From JAAYEA01 sp012689325 (GTDB lineage Bacteria > Chloroflexota > Anaerolineae > JAAYEA01), in assembly GCA_036841525.1 (NCBI GenBank), contig DAITVZ010000003.1:1-64000 (forward strand): a stretch of DNA of 64,000 bases, written 5' to 3'. Made by a program: the position numbers and the translations under genes. How positions within the stretch are numbered: the stretch's first letter is position 1; the number at the start of each line of letters is the position of its first letter. Of this stretch, positions 15,536 to 25,942 are shown one piece after another. The notes under the pieces were generated by a model. That model had not been told where the DNA came from. It was given only the letters and a program-made list of their open reading frames with translations, and made no database searches.

Positions 15536-16684
15536 TTACCAGTTGGTGAACGACCCATCCGCCCGGCGCAGGTGTGTGCGCTCGGACATCTGCGCCGGGT
15601 GGCGCTTGGCCGCCTCCCGGTCGAATGCGATCCCCAACCCCGGACGCTGCGGCGGCAAGAGGTAGCCATCGGCCCACTCGGGCTGGTTCAGCACCACGTC
15701 GGTGAGCACCATCCCCGGCTTGGCCGGCTGCTCCTGCACCCCCACGTTGGGACAGGAGAGGTTGAAGTGCAGGCACGCGGCCGTGCTCACCGGCCCCAAG
15801 GGGTTGTGCACCGCCATCTTGATGTGGTGCGTCTCGCACCACCCCGCGATCTTTTTCGCCTCGGTCAGCCCGCCCACGATGCACAGGTCCGTCCGGGCAT
15901 AGTCGATCCACTCGTTCTCGATCAGCGCGCGAAACTCCCACTTGCTGCTAAACTGCTCCCCCGCCGCCAGCGGCACGGTGGTGCGCAGCCGCAACATCCG
16001 GTACGACTCGGGATCCTCGCTGCGCAGCGGGTCCTCCATAAAGAAGGGCCGGAAGGGCTTGACCTCCTCGCAAAGCCAGAGCGCATCCGGCAGATCGAGC
16101 CGCGTGTGCACGTCAAAGACGATCTCGATCTCGTCGCCCACCGCCTCGCGCACCGCCCGGAAGCGCCGGATCGTGTCCAGCACGGCGCGGCGCGGCTCCA
16201 GGACGTTGTCCGCGTAGCCCACGCTGAACCGCACGAATTTCCAGCTCTCCTCCTTGGCCCGAAGGCAGGCCTCCACCAGCGACTGCGGGTCGCGGCTATC
16301 GCCCGCGCCGGTGTGGGGATAGCAGACGACCTTGTCTCGCGCCAGCCCGCCCAGCAGGGTATAGACCGGCACGCCCAGCGCTTTGCCCTTGATGTCCCAT
16401 AGGGCAATGTCAACCCCCGAGATGGCCGAGGCCATCAGATGCTTGGCTGGAAAGAAGCCCCCGCGGTACATCACCTGCCAGAGATGCTCGGTGCGGAAGG
16501 GGTCCTGGCCCAGCAGCACCGGCTTGAGGTGCTCCACCGCGCCGACGATGGCCAACTCCCGCCCGGTGAGCCCCACCTCGCCCACGCCGTAGACGCCCTC
16601 GTCGGTATCCACCACCACGAAACAGAGGTTGCCGCGCCCCGGCCCGCGACTGACGGGATAAACCTGGATGTCGCTGATCTTCAT
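15536..16684 (-). CDS. Enolase-superfamily sugar-acid dehydratase (galactonate dehydratase-like)
   Basis: This 382-residue protein belongs to the mandelate racemase/galactonate dehydratase group. The capping domain is at 1-125. The barrel carries the metal ligands in FDVHTR (Asp), MEDPLR (Glu) and AAGEQF (Glu), and the catalytic His in HNPLGP. An Asp-x-His pair in place of a KxK motif fits the D-galactonate/D-gluconate dehydratase side of the family, which removes water to give 2-keto-3-deoxy sugar acids. The exact substrate cannot be read from sequence. It is divergent from the NYN gene and convergent with the mannosidase. Confidence 0.88.
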   Translation of the reverse strand: MKISDIQVYPVSRGPGRGNLCFVVVDTDEGVYGVGEVGLTGRELAIVGAVEHLKPVLLGQDPFRTEHLWQVMYRGGFFPAKHLMASAISGVDIALWDIKGKALGVPVYTLLGGLARDKVVCYPHTGAGDSRDPQSLVEACLRAKEESWKFVRFSVGYADNVLEPRRAVLDTIRRFRAVREAVGDEIEIVFDVHTRLDLPDALWLCEEVKPFRPFFMEDPLRSEDPESYRMLRLRTTVPLAAGEQFSSKWEFRALIENEWIDYARTDLCIVGGLTEAKKIAGWCETHHIKMAVHNPLGPVSTAACLHFNLSCPNVGVQEQPAKPGMVLTDVVLNQPEWADGYLLPPQRPGLGIAFDREAAKRHPAQMSERTHLRRADGSFTNW

Positions 16685-16761
16685 AGCTTGCCCTCCCTCG
16701 GTTGCTCTTGCTGCGCTCAGTATAACACGGTGCGCCGGCGCGGGCCAGCCGGGGCGCGGGT

Positions 16762-16791
16762 TTGCGCCCAGTCAGCGCTCGGGCGTATAAT
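16762..16791 (+). promoter_or_regulatory. Promoter of the NYN/OST-HTH gene
   Basis: TTGCGC (16762-16767), 18-base spacer, perfect TATAAT (16786-16791), leaving a leader of about 65 bases before the ATG at 16864. Confidence 0.55.
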
Positions 16792-16863
16792 GTGGGCGAC
16801 GCAAAGCATCATGCCGACGCCATCGGCCACCACCTGCTTTGTGGCCTGCAAAGGGGGACCACC

Positions 16864-18519
16864 ATGAGCCTGCCGGAAACCGAGCCGCGCCATATCCGCG
16901 CGGCGCTCTTTGTGGACTTTGACAACATTCAGATCGGCCTGGAGCAACAGGACCCCAGCTTTGCCGCCGAGTTCGCCACCAACCCCGAGCGCTGGCTGAC
17001 CTGGCTGGAGAAGCAGATGCCCTGCAATTATCCGGGGGTGGGCCCCGCCCAGCGGCGCATCCTGATCCGGCGCTGCTACATGAACCCCCACAAGTTCTCC
17101 GGCTTTCGCCCCTATTTCATCCGCTCCGCCTTTGAGGTGATCGATTGCCCGCCGCTCACGGCGCGCGGCAAGACCAGCACCGATATCCATATGGTGATGG
17201 ACATCCTGGACTCGCTGCACGAGTCCACCTACCTCCACGAGTTCATCATCCTCTCGGGCGACGCCGACTTTACGCCAGTGCTCTTGCGCCTGCGCCGGCA
17301 CGACCGCTGCAACGCGGTGCTCTCGGTGGGTGATGTCTCCCCCGCCTACAAGGCCTCCTGCGACTATCTCATCTCGCAAGACGAGTTTGTGCACGACGCC
17401 CTAGGTATCCGCTACCAGGAGGATGAGGGCCCGCAGATTCACCTGGACGAGATCAGCGAGGCCACCGCCGGCATCCTCGACCGCATGGCCGCCCGGATCT
17501 GGGAGGTGGCCGCCCCTTCCGAGGGCATCGAGGCCAGCGAGTTGCCCGCGGTGTACAAAGAGTTCGCCGAGTTCCGCCAGAGCATCCACTGGCTTGGCTT
17601 TTACTCGCTACGGCGCCTCACCGAGGCGCTGGTGGCGCGGCGCAGCGACCTGCGCATCGTGGAAGAGGACCCCTGGCGGGTGGCCAGGGCCGTGCCCGCC
17701 CAAGCGGCCGCCGAGCCCGGCGCCACGGAAGAGGCCGCCGCCGACCTGCTCCCCGCCGACCCGCGCGCCGAGCTCTCGGCCTGGCTCAAAACGACGGTCT
17801 CGGCCGCCAAGGCTCCCGTCACCATGGCCCAATTGGCCCAGGCCATGGTCCAGCACTTTCAGGAGCGCGTCTCCAACGACGATTGGCTCGGCGCCGGCAC
17901 CTTCAAGTCGCTGCTGGAGCAATTGGACCTCCAGGGCCTCAAGCTCTCTCCGGTCACTCCCGGCTATGTCTATGACCCTGCGCGCCATGCGGCGCCCAAC
18001 GGGACCGCCGCCATGAATGGCGCTGCCCATGAAGAAGCCAGGCCGGATCAGGCGCCCATCGTGGCCCCGCAAGATGCGCTGGCGGCCAAGTACCCGGAGC
18101 TGGCCCCGCTGGCCTGGAAGGTGCACCAGCTCACCGATACCCCCTATCTCCTGCCCGAGCACTATGCGGTGCTGCTGCGCGAGCTGGCGCGGGAGATCAA
18201 CGAGCGCGGCTATCAGCTCACCCGCACCTCCAAGACCGTGCGCGATCGCTGCGTGGAGCGCGGCGCGCCAGTGGCCCGCTCGCACATCAATTTCGTGCTC
18301 GTCGGCCTGGGCTACATGGGCTACCGCTTCGGCAACGAGCCGCCCGAGCGCCCCGAGCGGCTCGGCGAGGCCCTGGTGCAGAACACCATCAACCTCTGCC
18401 GCACCGCACAGTTGAGCTTGACCGAGGAAGAAGAAGACCAAGTGCGCGAGTGGATCATGGGCAAGCTGGCGACGAACGGGCGGGCCGAGCCGCTCAATGG
18501 CCCGGCGGTCAAGCACTAG
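16864..18519 (+). CDS. NYN-domain RNase-like protein with C-terminal winged helices (OST-HTH type)
   Basis: The 551-residue protein starts MSLPETEPRH behind AGGGGGA; upstream frame is leader. The N-terminal PIN-like NYN domain (about 10-170) shows FVDFDN, TDIHMVMD and SGDADFTPV, the acidic triad of metal-dependent ribonucleases. Two or three winged-helix modules follow: about 195-275, 310-375 and 415-530 (the last with KTVRDRCVERGAPVARSHIN), separated by Ala/Glu-rich linkers. This matches the NYN plus OST-HTH/LOTUS layout linked to RNA binding. The target is unknown. Cytoplasmic, single gene. Confidence 0.87.
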   Translation: MSLPETEPRHIRAALFVDFDNIQIGLEQQDPSFAAEFATNPERWLTWLEKQMPCNYPGVGPAQRRILIRRCYMNPHKFSGFRPYFIRSAFEVIDCPPLTARGKTSTDIHMVMDILDSLHESTYLHEFIILSGDADFTPVLLRLRRHDRCNAVLSVGDVSPAYKASCDYLISQDEFVHDALGIRYQEDEGPQIHLDEISEATAGILDRMAARIWEVAAPSEGIEASELPAVYKEFAEFRQSIHWLGFYSLRRLTEALVARRSDLRIVEEDPWRVARAVPAQAAAEPGATEEAAADLLPADPRAELSAWLKTTVSAAKAPVTMAQLAQAMVQHFQERVSNDDWLGAGTFKSLLEQLDLQGLKLSPVTPGYVYDPARHAAPNGTAAMNGAAHEEARPDQAPIVAPQDALAAKYPELAPLAWKVHQLTDTPYLLPEHYAVLLRELAREINERGYQLTRTSKTVRDRCVERGAPVARSHINFVLVGLGYMGYRFGNEPPERPERLGEALVQNTINLCRTAQLSLTEEEEDQVREWIMGKLATNGRAEPLNGPAVKH

Positions 18520-18559
18520 CAATCGGCCCATCGACGCGCGCCCCGAAGGGGAAAAGAAG

Positions 18560-18586
18560 AGGGCCGAGGCGACTTGCCCCGGCCCT
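18560..18586. terminator. Bidirectional terminator between the NYN gene and argS
   Basis: AGGGCCG and CGGCCCT form a 7-base stem around a 13-base partly paired loop, followed by TT on the plus strand and by an A-rich stretch upstream that gives a T-rich tail on the minus strand. Confidence 0.65.
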
Positions 18587-18591
18587 TTGGC

Positions 18592-20568
18592 TTACATCAC
18601 GTCCAGCTTGTCCAGCCCCAGTATCCCAAAGGTGTTCATGAACACCTGGTTGGTGGCCCGGCTCAGCGCCAGGCGGCGGCGCACCAGCTCGGGCGTCTCG
18701 GCCTTGAGTACGGCGCACTTGTGATAGAACTGGGTGAATAGCCCCGCCAGTTCGAAGGCATAGTCGGTGAGGATATTGGGGGCCAGCGCCGCCAGCGCCC
18801 GCGCGATCACGCCCGGGTACCGCGCCAGCGCGCTCACCAGGTCCTTCTCCTCGTCCGCCAGCTCGGAAAGCTGGAGCGACCCCGCTTCCTGCCAGATCGC
18901 CGCCATGTCCAGCCCCTCGTCGGCGGCCTTGCGCATCAGCGACTCGGTGCGCACGTTGGCGTATTGCAGGTAAGACGAGGTGTTGCCATCCAGGCTCAGC
19001 ACCTGGTCGATCTCGAACAGGACGTCCTTGGAGGGGTTGAACTGCACCATGAAATAGCGCACGGCGCTGCGCCCCACCGCCTCGGCGATCCGCCGCATCT
19101 CGTCCTCGGGCAGCTCGGCGGCGCGCTTGGCCTTCACCCGCTCGTAGGCCTCGTCGACGGTGGATTGCAGCACCTCGTCCGCCGAGATGCCGATGCCCTT
19201 GCGCCCGCTCATGCTGCCGCTGGGCAGATAGACCATGCCGTAGGCCAGGTGGCGCGAGTTGCGGTACTCTTCCTCGTGCCCCGTCACCCGCATCGCCGTA
19301 TAGACCACCGCCTGGGCGTAGCTCTGCGGCGCGCCGATGACGTTGATCACTACATCCACCTTGGGCCGGCGCCGGGCTTCGCCCTCGCGCCAGGTGGTCC
19401 GCAGCTCGCGGCCATCGGGCTGCACCGTGTATAGCCGAAAGCGCACGTCGTTCTCCAGCAGGCCGAACTTCCACATCTGGTAGGCGATGTCCTTGCCCTC
19501 ATAGGTGGGGATGCCATTGGAGCGCACCAGCACCTTTTCCAGCACATCGTCCTCGGTGGCCTTGCCGCCCTCCCAGAAGTCGGTCATGTTCATCACCAAG
19601 CAGCCAGCCTTGGGGCCGGACTCGGCGACGTACACATAGGGCGATCCCTTGATCTTGTCCATGGCTTCCTGGAACAGACCGGAGCGCACGATGTCGCCCT
19701 CCCAGCTCAGCAGGTCGTAGGAAGCTCCCAACGACCAGGCCGTCTGGAGCTGCGCGTCCAGTACGCGGCAGATGTCCTGCACGTACTCGCCGTGCTCCAC
19801 GTGGTGCATCAGCTCCACGATCCCCGCCTTGACCTCGGCGATCTGGGCCAGCTCGGCGCGCAACACCTCGGCCTTGGCCGCATCCTCCCCCTCCAGCGGT
19901 TGCCCCTCCAGCGCCTTGAGCTCGGCGCGGGCGTCCTCTTCCCGCCCCAGGATGCGGTGCAGCCGGACGTAATGCTCGCCGACAAAGTGGTCGTACTTGG
20001 TCTCGGGCTGCGGCTCCGGTTGGAAGTAGCGCAGGGCATAGAGCGAGTCCGTGGCCTGCTTGCCCGTGTCGTCGATATAGTTCTGGACCTCCACCTCGTG
20101 CCCGGCGTGGCGATAGAGGCGCGCGATCACATCCCCCAGCACGCAGTTGCGGGCGTGGCCGATATGCCACTCCTTGTTGGGGTTCACCGAGGTATGCTCG
20201 ACCAGCACCCGCAGCCGCTTCTCCGGCTCGGACGTGCCATAGGCTGCCCCCTCGGCCCGGATGGTCTCCAGCGCATGGGCGGCAAAAGCCTCATAGTCCA
20301 TGTAGAAATTGATGTACCCGGCCCCAGCCACTTCCGCCTTGGCCACCAGGGGGCTCGTGGAGGGGTCGATTTTGGCGACCAGCTCTTGCGCGATCTGCCG
20401 CGGCGCGCGACGCAGAGGTTTTGCCAACACAAAGGCCACGTTGCTGGAGAGGTCGCCGAACTCGCGGCGAGGCGGCACGGTGAGCGCCGCCTCGGGCGGC
20501 ACCTCGACCTGCGCCGAGAGGAGATCCTGGCAGGCCTGGAAGAAATCTTGGAAGGGGTCAGCCGACAT
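18592..20568 (-). CDS. argS: Arginyl-tRNA synthetase
   Basis: A 658-residue class I synthetase that charges tRNA-Arg. The N-terminal additional domain (1-110) precedes VEHTSVNPNKEWHIGHARN, with HIGH at 135-138. A second signature near 455 reads MSGRKGIGI in place of KMSKS. The C-terminal helical anticodon-binding domain closes with LALSRATNQVFMNTFGILG. The HIGH context and NYIDDTGKQATD are of the Thermus/Deinococcus/archaeal type rather than the Escherichia coli type. GGAGG precedes the ATG. It is an essential housekeeping gene. The only TATAAT upstream on this strand (20604-20599) has a weak -35. Confidence 0.96.
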   Translation of the reverse strand: MSADPFQDFFQACQDLLSAQVEVPPEAALTVPPRREFGDLSSNVAFVLAKPLRRAPRQIAQELVAKIDPSTSPLVAKAEVAGAGYINFYMDYEAFAAHALETIRAEGAAYGTSEPEKRLRVLVEHTSVNPNKEWHIGHARNCVLGDVIARLYRHAGHEVEVQNYIDDTGKQATDSLYALRYFQPEPQPETKYDHFVGEHYVRLHRILGREEDARAELKALEGQPLEGEDAAKAEVLRAELAQIAEVKAGIVELMHHVEHGEYVQDICRVLDAQLQTAWSLGASYDLLSWEGDIVRSGLFQEAMDKIKGSPYVYVAESGPKAGCLVMNMTDFWEGGKATEDDVLEKVLVRSNGIPTYEGKDIAYQMWKFGLLENDVRFRLYTVQPDGRELRTTWREGEARRRPKVDVVINVIGAPQSYAQAVVYTAMRVTGHEEEYRNSRHLAYGMVYLPSGSMSGRKGIGISADEVLQSTVDEAYERVKAKRAAELPEDEMRRIAEAVGRSAVRYFMVQFNPSKDVLFEIDQVLSLDGNTSSYLQYANVRTESLMRKAADEGLDMAAIWQEAGSLQLSELADEEKDLVSALARYPGVIARALAALAPNILTDYAFELAGLFTQFYHKCAVLKAETPELVRRRLALSRATNQVFMNTFGILGLDKLDVM

Positions 20569-20646
20569 GGTTCAACCTCCTGACGAACTCGAAGCCGGAT
20601 TATACACCCTTTCGGCGGCGACGGGAAACGGGCGCTTCCCGGCTCG

Positions 20647-20675
20647 TTGCTTTGGCTCGCCGAACGATGTATAAT
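20647..20675 (+). promoter_or_regulatory. Promoter of the sugar operon 20718-25853
   Basis: TTGCTT (20647-20652), 17-base spacer, perfect TATAAT (20670-20675), 43 bases before the first ATG. It lies in the gap shared with argS. Confidence 0.65.
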
Positions 20676-20717
20676 GCCGCCAGTTGCTCATCACCCGTGG
20701 ATATGGAGGTCAGGCCC

Positions 20718-21734
20718 ATGAAAAAGGTCGTCATCACCGGCGTCCGGCAGGCCGAGCTCGTCGAGGTCCCCGACCCGCGGCCCGTGGCCGACTGGGCCCT
20801 GGTCAAGGTCACCGTTGCCCCCATGTGCACCGAGTACAAGATCTTTCAGGCGGGGCGGCCCAACGCTTTCCTGGGGCATGAGGCCGCCGGCGCCGTGCAG
20901 GAGGTGGCGCAGCCGGGCAAGGTCAAGCCCGGCGATCGCGTCGTGGTCATGCCGCTGTATGCCTGCGGCAAGTGCCCGCTCTGCCTGGCTGGCGACTATA
21001 TCCACTGCGAGCACGCGCCCGACTTTGCCGCTTTCACTGGGGGGACCGAGGGGCGCGCCACCTATGCCCAGTACCTGCTCAAGCCCGATTGGCTCCTGCT
21101 GCCCATTCCCGATGACGTCTCGGATGAGCTGGGCTCCCTGGCCTGCTGCGGGCTGGGGCCGACCTTTGGCGCCTGCCAGCGCATGGCCGTGGACGCCTTT
21201 GACACAGTGCTGATCACCGGCCTCGGTCCCGTGGGGTTGGGCGGCGTGATCAACGCCCGCTACCGCGGCGCGCGGGTGATAGCCGTCGAGTCGGTCCCCT
21301 ACCGGGTGGAAAAGGCCCTGGCGCTCGGCGCGGAGGTCGTGCTCGATCCCCGCGACGAGGGGACGCTGGCCCGCCTCCGCGAGCTGACCGGCGGGCGCGG
21401 CGTGGACAAGGCCATCGACTGCTCGGGCGTGGTCGCTGCGCAGCGCCTCTGCATCGACGCGACCCGCCGCCGCGGCCAGGTGGCCTTTGTCGGCGAGTGC
21501 CAGGACGACCTGACCATCAAGATCAGCCCCGACATGATCCGCAAGGGGCTCACCCTGCACGGAAGCTGGCACTATAACCTCGCCGACTATCCCCGTCTGC
21601 TCCAGGTCATCCGGCGCTCGCCCCTGGTCAGGGACCTCGTCAGCCATGTCTTGCCCATGAGCCAGGCGCAACAGGCGCTGGAGCTGGTCTCCTCCCACCA
21701 ATGCGCCAAGGTCCTGCTCAGGCCCTGGGAATAG
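20718..21734 (+). CDS. Zinc-dependent medium-chain alcohol/polyol dehydrogenase
   Basis: The 338-residue protein starts MKKVVITGVR behind TGGAGGT. Catalytic Zn ligands are Cys in PMCTEYK and His-Glu in LGHEAAG. The structural Zn site is CGKCPLCLAGDYIHC. The NAD(P) fold has GLGPVGLGG. It matches the sorbitol/threonine-type MDR family, which oxidises sugar alcohols or related hydroxyls. Leading a four-gene operon with sugar hydrolases, it probably oxidises a released sugar or polyol. Seven bases separate it from the next gene. Confidence 0.88.
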   Translation: MKKVVITGVRQAELVEVPDPRPVADWALVKVTVAPMCTEYKIFQAGRPNAFLGHEAAGAVQEVAQPGKVKPGDRVVVMPLYACGKCPLCLAGDYIHCEHAPDFAAFTGGTEGRATYAQYLLKPDWLLLPIPDDVSDELGSLACCGLGPTFGACQRMAVDAFDTVLITGLGPVGLGGVINARYRGARVIAVESVPYRVEKALALGAEVVLDPRDEGTLARLRELTGGRGVDKAIDCSGVVAAQRLCIDATRRRGQVAFVGECQDDLTIKISPDMIRKGLTLHGSWHYNLADYPRLLQVIRRSPLVRDLVSHVLPMSQAQQALELVSSHQCAKVLLRPWE

Positions 21735-21741
21735 GAGCGAG

Positions 21742-23019
21742 ATGGCCCACACCCCGGATACCCGCACGCGACTGGTGGTGCTCACCGATATCAGCTCGCT
21801 CCAGACAGGCGTGGGCGAGCCCGACGACACCCAGTCGTTGGTGCGCCTGCTCCACTATGCCAACGACCTGGAGATCGAGGGGCTGATCGCCACCTACACC
21901 AAGCACACCGACGGCTGCAACCCCGACATGATCGAGCACGTCGTCCGCTGCTATGCCGAGGTGCGCGACAACCTGGCCCGCCACGACCCGCGCTACCCTC
22001 GCGCCCAGGCGCTGCTGGACGGGGTCCGCGGCGGCCACCGGGACTGGCACGAGGTGGGCCCCGGCAAGGACAGCCCCGGCTCGGAGTGGATCGTGGCGGT
22101 ATTGGAGCGGCCTGATCCCCGCCCCGTCTGGTTCACCATCTGGGGCGGGCCCCACGAGCTGGCCCAGGCCCTCTGGCGGCTCGAGCAGCAGCACAGCCCG
22201 GCCGATTTCGCGGCGCTCCTGGGCAAGGGCCGCGTCTATGCCATCGGCGATCAGGACCGCACCGGACCCTGGATCCGGGCAACCTACCCTGACCTCTTTT
22301 ACCTGACCGGCCGCCAGATCTATCGGGGCATCTACAAGGACGGCGACCCCTCGTTGGTGACCTGGGAGTGGGTGGAGGAGAACATCCACGGCCACGGCCC
22401 GCTCGGCGCGGCTTACCCCAATTACCGCGGCGGCGACCCCTGGGGGCGCGTTTCCGGCATCAAGGAGGGGGACACGCCCTCCTTTCTCTACCTGCTGCCC
22501 ACCGGCCTGAGCGACCCGGAGCAGCCCACCTGGGGCTGTTGGGGCGGCCGCTTCGCGGGGACGGGCCCGCAGCTCGAGGACGCGCAGGATCGCTACCGCG
22601 GGCAGCAGAGCGAGCGCGCCACCGTCAACCGCTGGCGGCCCGATTTCCAGGCCGATTTCCAGGCGCGCCTCGACTGGGGCGTGCAGCCGCCCGACGCCGC
22701 CAACCACGCCCCCATCGCCGCGCTCGCCAGCGACCCGAGGCCCGTGGTCCGGCCCGGCGCCGTCGTTCCCCTCAGTGCCGCCGGCTCCGTCGACCCAGAT
22801 GGCGACGCCCTGAGCTATCGGTGGTGGCTCTACCCCGATCCGGGCACCTATGCCGGAGAGGTGGTCATCGAAGGAGCCGAGGGGGCAGAGGCGACGCTGA
22901 TCGCCCCAGCGGTGGACGCGCCCGTGGTCCTGCACCTCATCCTCACCGTCACCGACCACGGCACACCGCCGCTGCGGAGCTATCGCCGGGTCGTCATCAC
23001 CGTGGATCCCCGCGCCTAA
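21742..23019 (+). CDS. DUF1593 (Sde182-type) nucleoside-hydrolase-like protein
   Basis: 425 residues in two parts. The N-terminal domain (about 8-300) has the nucleoside-hydrolase-like fold of DUF1593: VVLTDISS near the start, EPDDTQSLVRLL and a WGGPHELAQAL block. The C-terminal beta domain (about 325-425) has a PKD-like sequence (AAGSVDPDGDALSYRWWLY). The family occurs in polysaccharide-degrading bacteria and is often called cellulose-binding, but its reaction is unproven. There is no signal peptide here. It lies in an operon with a GH36-like enzyme, suggesting action on a sugar derivative. Confidence 0.82.
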   Translation: MAHTPDTRTRLVVLTDISSLQTGVGEPDDTQSLVRLLHYANDLEIEGLIATYTKHTDGCNPDMIEHVVRCYAEVRDNLARHDPRYPRAQALLDGVRGGHRDWHEVGPGKDSPGSEWIVAVLERPDPRPVWFTIWGGPHELAQALWRLEQQHSPADFAALLGKGRVYAIGDQDRTGPWIRATYPDLFYLTGRQIYRGIYKDGDPSLVTWEWVEENIHGHGPLGAAYPNYRGGDPWGRVSGIKEGDTPSFLYLLPTGLSDPEQPTWGCWGGRFAGTGPQLEDAQDRYRGQQSERATVNRWRPDFQADFQARLDWGVQPPDAANHAPIAALASDPRPVVRPGAVVPLSAAGSVDPDGDALSYRWWLYPDPGTYAGEVVIEGAEGAEATLIAPAVDAPVVLHLILTVTDHGTPPLRSYRRVVITVDPRA

Positions 23020-23028
23020 GGAGGCCGC

Positions 23029-25047
23029 ATGCAAATCAGTTACCTGGATTGTCAAGCCCAGTGGGGGGGCGCCGAGCTCGCCGTTGGCAACGCCTGTCTG
23101 GAGCGCCGCTGGCGCATCGAGAACGGGCTCCTGGTTAGCTCCTCCTTCCGCGATCTCACGACCGGCCGAGAGCTCTTGCTCGTCCCCAGCGACCGGCCGG
23201 CCCCCTGTCCCGAGTTCGCGGTGGAGGCGCCCTGCCGCTCCGTGTCCATCGCCGCCGCGCAAGAGCAGGCTCTGGTGGTCGAGCTGCCCGCCCTGGTGGT
23301 CCGCGCCCGCGCCGACTATGGCGACTATGCGCTGACCACGGCGATCAAGGTCTATCCGCAGACTGCAGCCATCACCACCTGGCTGGAGATCGAGGGGACG
23401 CCGCCCGCTGTGGCCGCGCCCGGGCCGGCCAAGGACGTGGCCACCGGCGTGGAGCCGGTGCACTTCTCCGGCCGCGAGCAGCCCTCCTACCTGGACCTCA
23501 ACGACTATATGCGGCTGGAGCACGTCCATCACGTCCTCGGCGTCGTCGCGCTCATGGACGTCACCGACCGCAACGACAACCTCTGCCACACGCGGCGCGA
23601 CCTGCTGACCATCGCCCAGCGGGTGGCCTATCGCGGCAACCTCTTCTTCTGGGAGAGCCAGCGGACCGGCGAGGGGCTCGCCTTCCTGAAGGAGGCGCCG
23701 CTGCCCCACGCTCGGCCCATCCGCAGCGCCGCCGACCTGCTCATCGATCGCGATGTCTGGACCTTCGCGGGCCTGGGCGCGGGGGAGGCGTCGCCCCGCG
23801 CCAGCTATCCGTTCACCGCGCTTCCCTACCGCGACGGCGACGCCGGTCGCGCCGAGGCGTTGCAGGCGTATCAGCGCGCCGTCCGCCGCCCAGACCCCGA
23901 GCGCGACAACATTATCTGGCACAACAACTGGGGCGACCGCAACCGCGACACCCGCATGGGCGAGTCTTTTCTTCTGGCCGAGCTGGACTCGCTGGCCGAG
24001 ATGGGGATGGACCAGCTCCACCCCGACGACGGCTGGCAAAAGGGGATCACGTCCAACTCGGCCACCCCGGGCGGCCGCTGGGAAGGCCATTGGGAAGAGC
24101 CCGACTTTTGGACCCCGCACCCGCAACGCTTCCCGCGCGGCTTTGCCCCCGTCACCGAGGCCGCTCGCGCCAAGGGGTTCAAGCTGGGGCTCTGGTATGA
24201 CGTGGACTTGAGCAACGACTATGCCAACTGGGAGCGCGACGCCGCGACCCTCCTGGGCCTCTACCGCGAGCACGGCTTCCGCTACTTCAAGCTGGACGGG
24301 ATCATCTTTAACACCAAGCGCGGCGAGGCCAACCTCCGCCGCTGCATGGAGCGGGTGATCCAGGAATCCGGCGGCCAGGCCACCGTGTTGCTGGACATCA
24401 CCGCCGGGCAGCGGCAGGGCTACTTTGGGGCCATGCCCTACGGCGTGCTCTTTGTGGAGAACCGCTACACCGACTGGCACAAGTACTGGCCGCACTGCTC
24501 CCTGCGCAACCTCTGGCAACTCGCGCATTATGTCGATCCCGGGCGGCTGGTCGTCGAGTTCCTGAACAACACCCGGCACCAGGACAAGTACTCCGGCGAC
24601 CCGCTGGCGCCGGGCCAATACGCGCCCGACTACCTGTTGGCCTCGGTCATGTTCGCCCGGCCCCTGGCCTGGTTCGAGGCCAGCGCGCTGCCCCAGGCCT
24701 ATCGCGACGCCCTCAAGCCGCTGGTGGCCGTCTATAAGCAGCACCGGGACCGCCTCTTCGCCGGGACCATCCTCCCCATCGGCGAGGAGCCCAGCGGCTT
24801 TTCCTGGACCGGTTTCCAGTCGCAGCGCCGCAGCGCGGTCGACGGGTACTTGTTGGCGTTGCGCGAGCTCAACGACCGCCCCGCCGCGACCCTCCGGCTG
24901 GCCTGGCTGGCGCCCGGACGCTACCGCTTCGAGCATCTCTGCGGCTCCGGCGAGTCCTTCGCCGCCGACCTCGACGCGGGCGGCGCCGTTCAGATCGCGC
25001 TGCCCGGCCCGCTCAACTATGGTTTCTATCGCTACCAGCGTATATAA
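23029..25047 (+). CDS. GH36/melibiase-like alpha-galactosidase family protein
   Basis: The 672-residue protein has an N-terminal beta-sandwich (1-260), a TIM barrel (about 290-560) and a C-terminal beta domain. Barrel signatures: GDRNRDTRMGESFLL, HPDDGWQKG, LGLWYDVDLS, the likely nucleophile in YFKLDGI, and the acid region near LLDITAG/FVENRYTDW. This is the GH36 (clan GH-D) pattern of retaining alpha-galactosidases. The substrate may differ, because the family includes galactosidases and N-acetylgalactosaminidases. GGAGG precedes the ATG. No signal peptide, so cytoplasmic. It sits between the DUF1593 and isomerase genes. Confidence 0.8.
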   Translation: MQISYLDCQAQWGGAELAVGNACLERRWRIENGLLVSSSFRDLTTGRELLLVPSDRPAPCPEFAVEAPCRSVSIAAAQEQALVVELPALVVRARADYGDYALTTAIKVYPQTAAITTWLEIEGTPPAVAAPGPAKDVATGVEPVHFSGREQPSYLDLNDYMRLEHVHHVLGVVALMDVTDRNDNLCHTRRDLLTIAQRVAYRGNLFFWESQRTGEGLAFLKEAPLPHARPIRSAADLLIDRDVWTFAGLGAGEASPRASYPFTALPYRDGDAGRAEALQAYQRAVRRPDPERDNIIWHNNWGDRNRDTRMGESFLLAELDSLAEMGMDQLHPDDGWQKGITSNSATPGGRWEGHWEEPDFWTPHPQRFPRGFAPVTEAARAKGFKLGLWYDVDLSNDYANWERDAATLLGLYREHGFRYFKLDGIIFNTKRGEANLRRCMERVIQESGGQATVLLDITAGQRQGYFGAMPYGVLFVENRYTDWHKYWPHCSLRNLWQLAHYVDPGRLVVEFLNNTRHQDKYSGDPLAPGQYAPDYLLASVMFARPLAWFEASALPQAYRDALKPLVAVYKQHRDRLFAGTILPIGEEPSGFSWTGFQSQRRSAVDGYLLALRELNDRPAATLRLAWLAPGRYRFEHLCGSGESFAADLDAGGAVQIALPGPLNYGFYRYQRI

Positions 25048-25073
25048 GGCCACAATCCCATCAGGAGGCACCC

Positions 25074-25853
<780 letters not shown>

Positions 25854-25868
25854 CGCCCCAGACGATAA

Positions 25869-25914
25869 AGGCGCGGGCCCGCCTTCTCCCCGTTGGGAGG
25901 AGCGGCCCGCGCCT
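25869..25914. terminator. Branched hairpin terminator between convergent genes
   Basis: AGGCGCGGGCC and GGCCCGCGCCT form an exact 11-base outer stem. Inside, CTCCC/GGGAG form a second stem with a CGTT loop. Position between convergent genes suggests a bidirectional terminator. Confidence 0.75.
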
Positions 25915-25942
25915 CTGGGCTTCCGTCGGGATCGCGCAGCGC

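Noticed and set aside
21718..25071. A 1117-codon open frame on the minus strand
   Set aside because: It lies antisense to three well-identified genes, has low-complexity Gly/Ala/Val composition and no domain. It is a by-product of high third-position GC.
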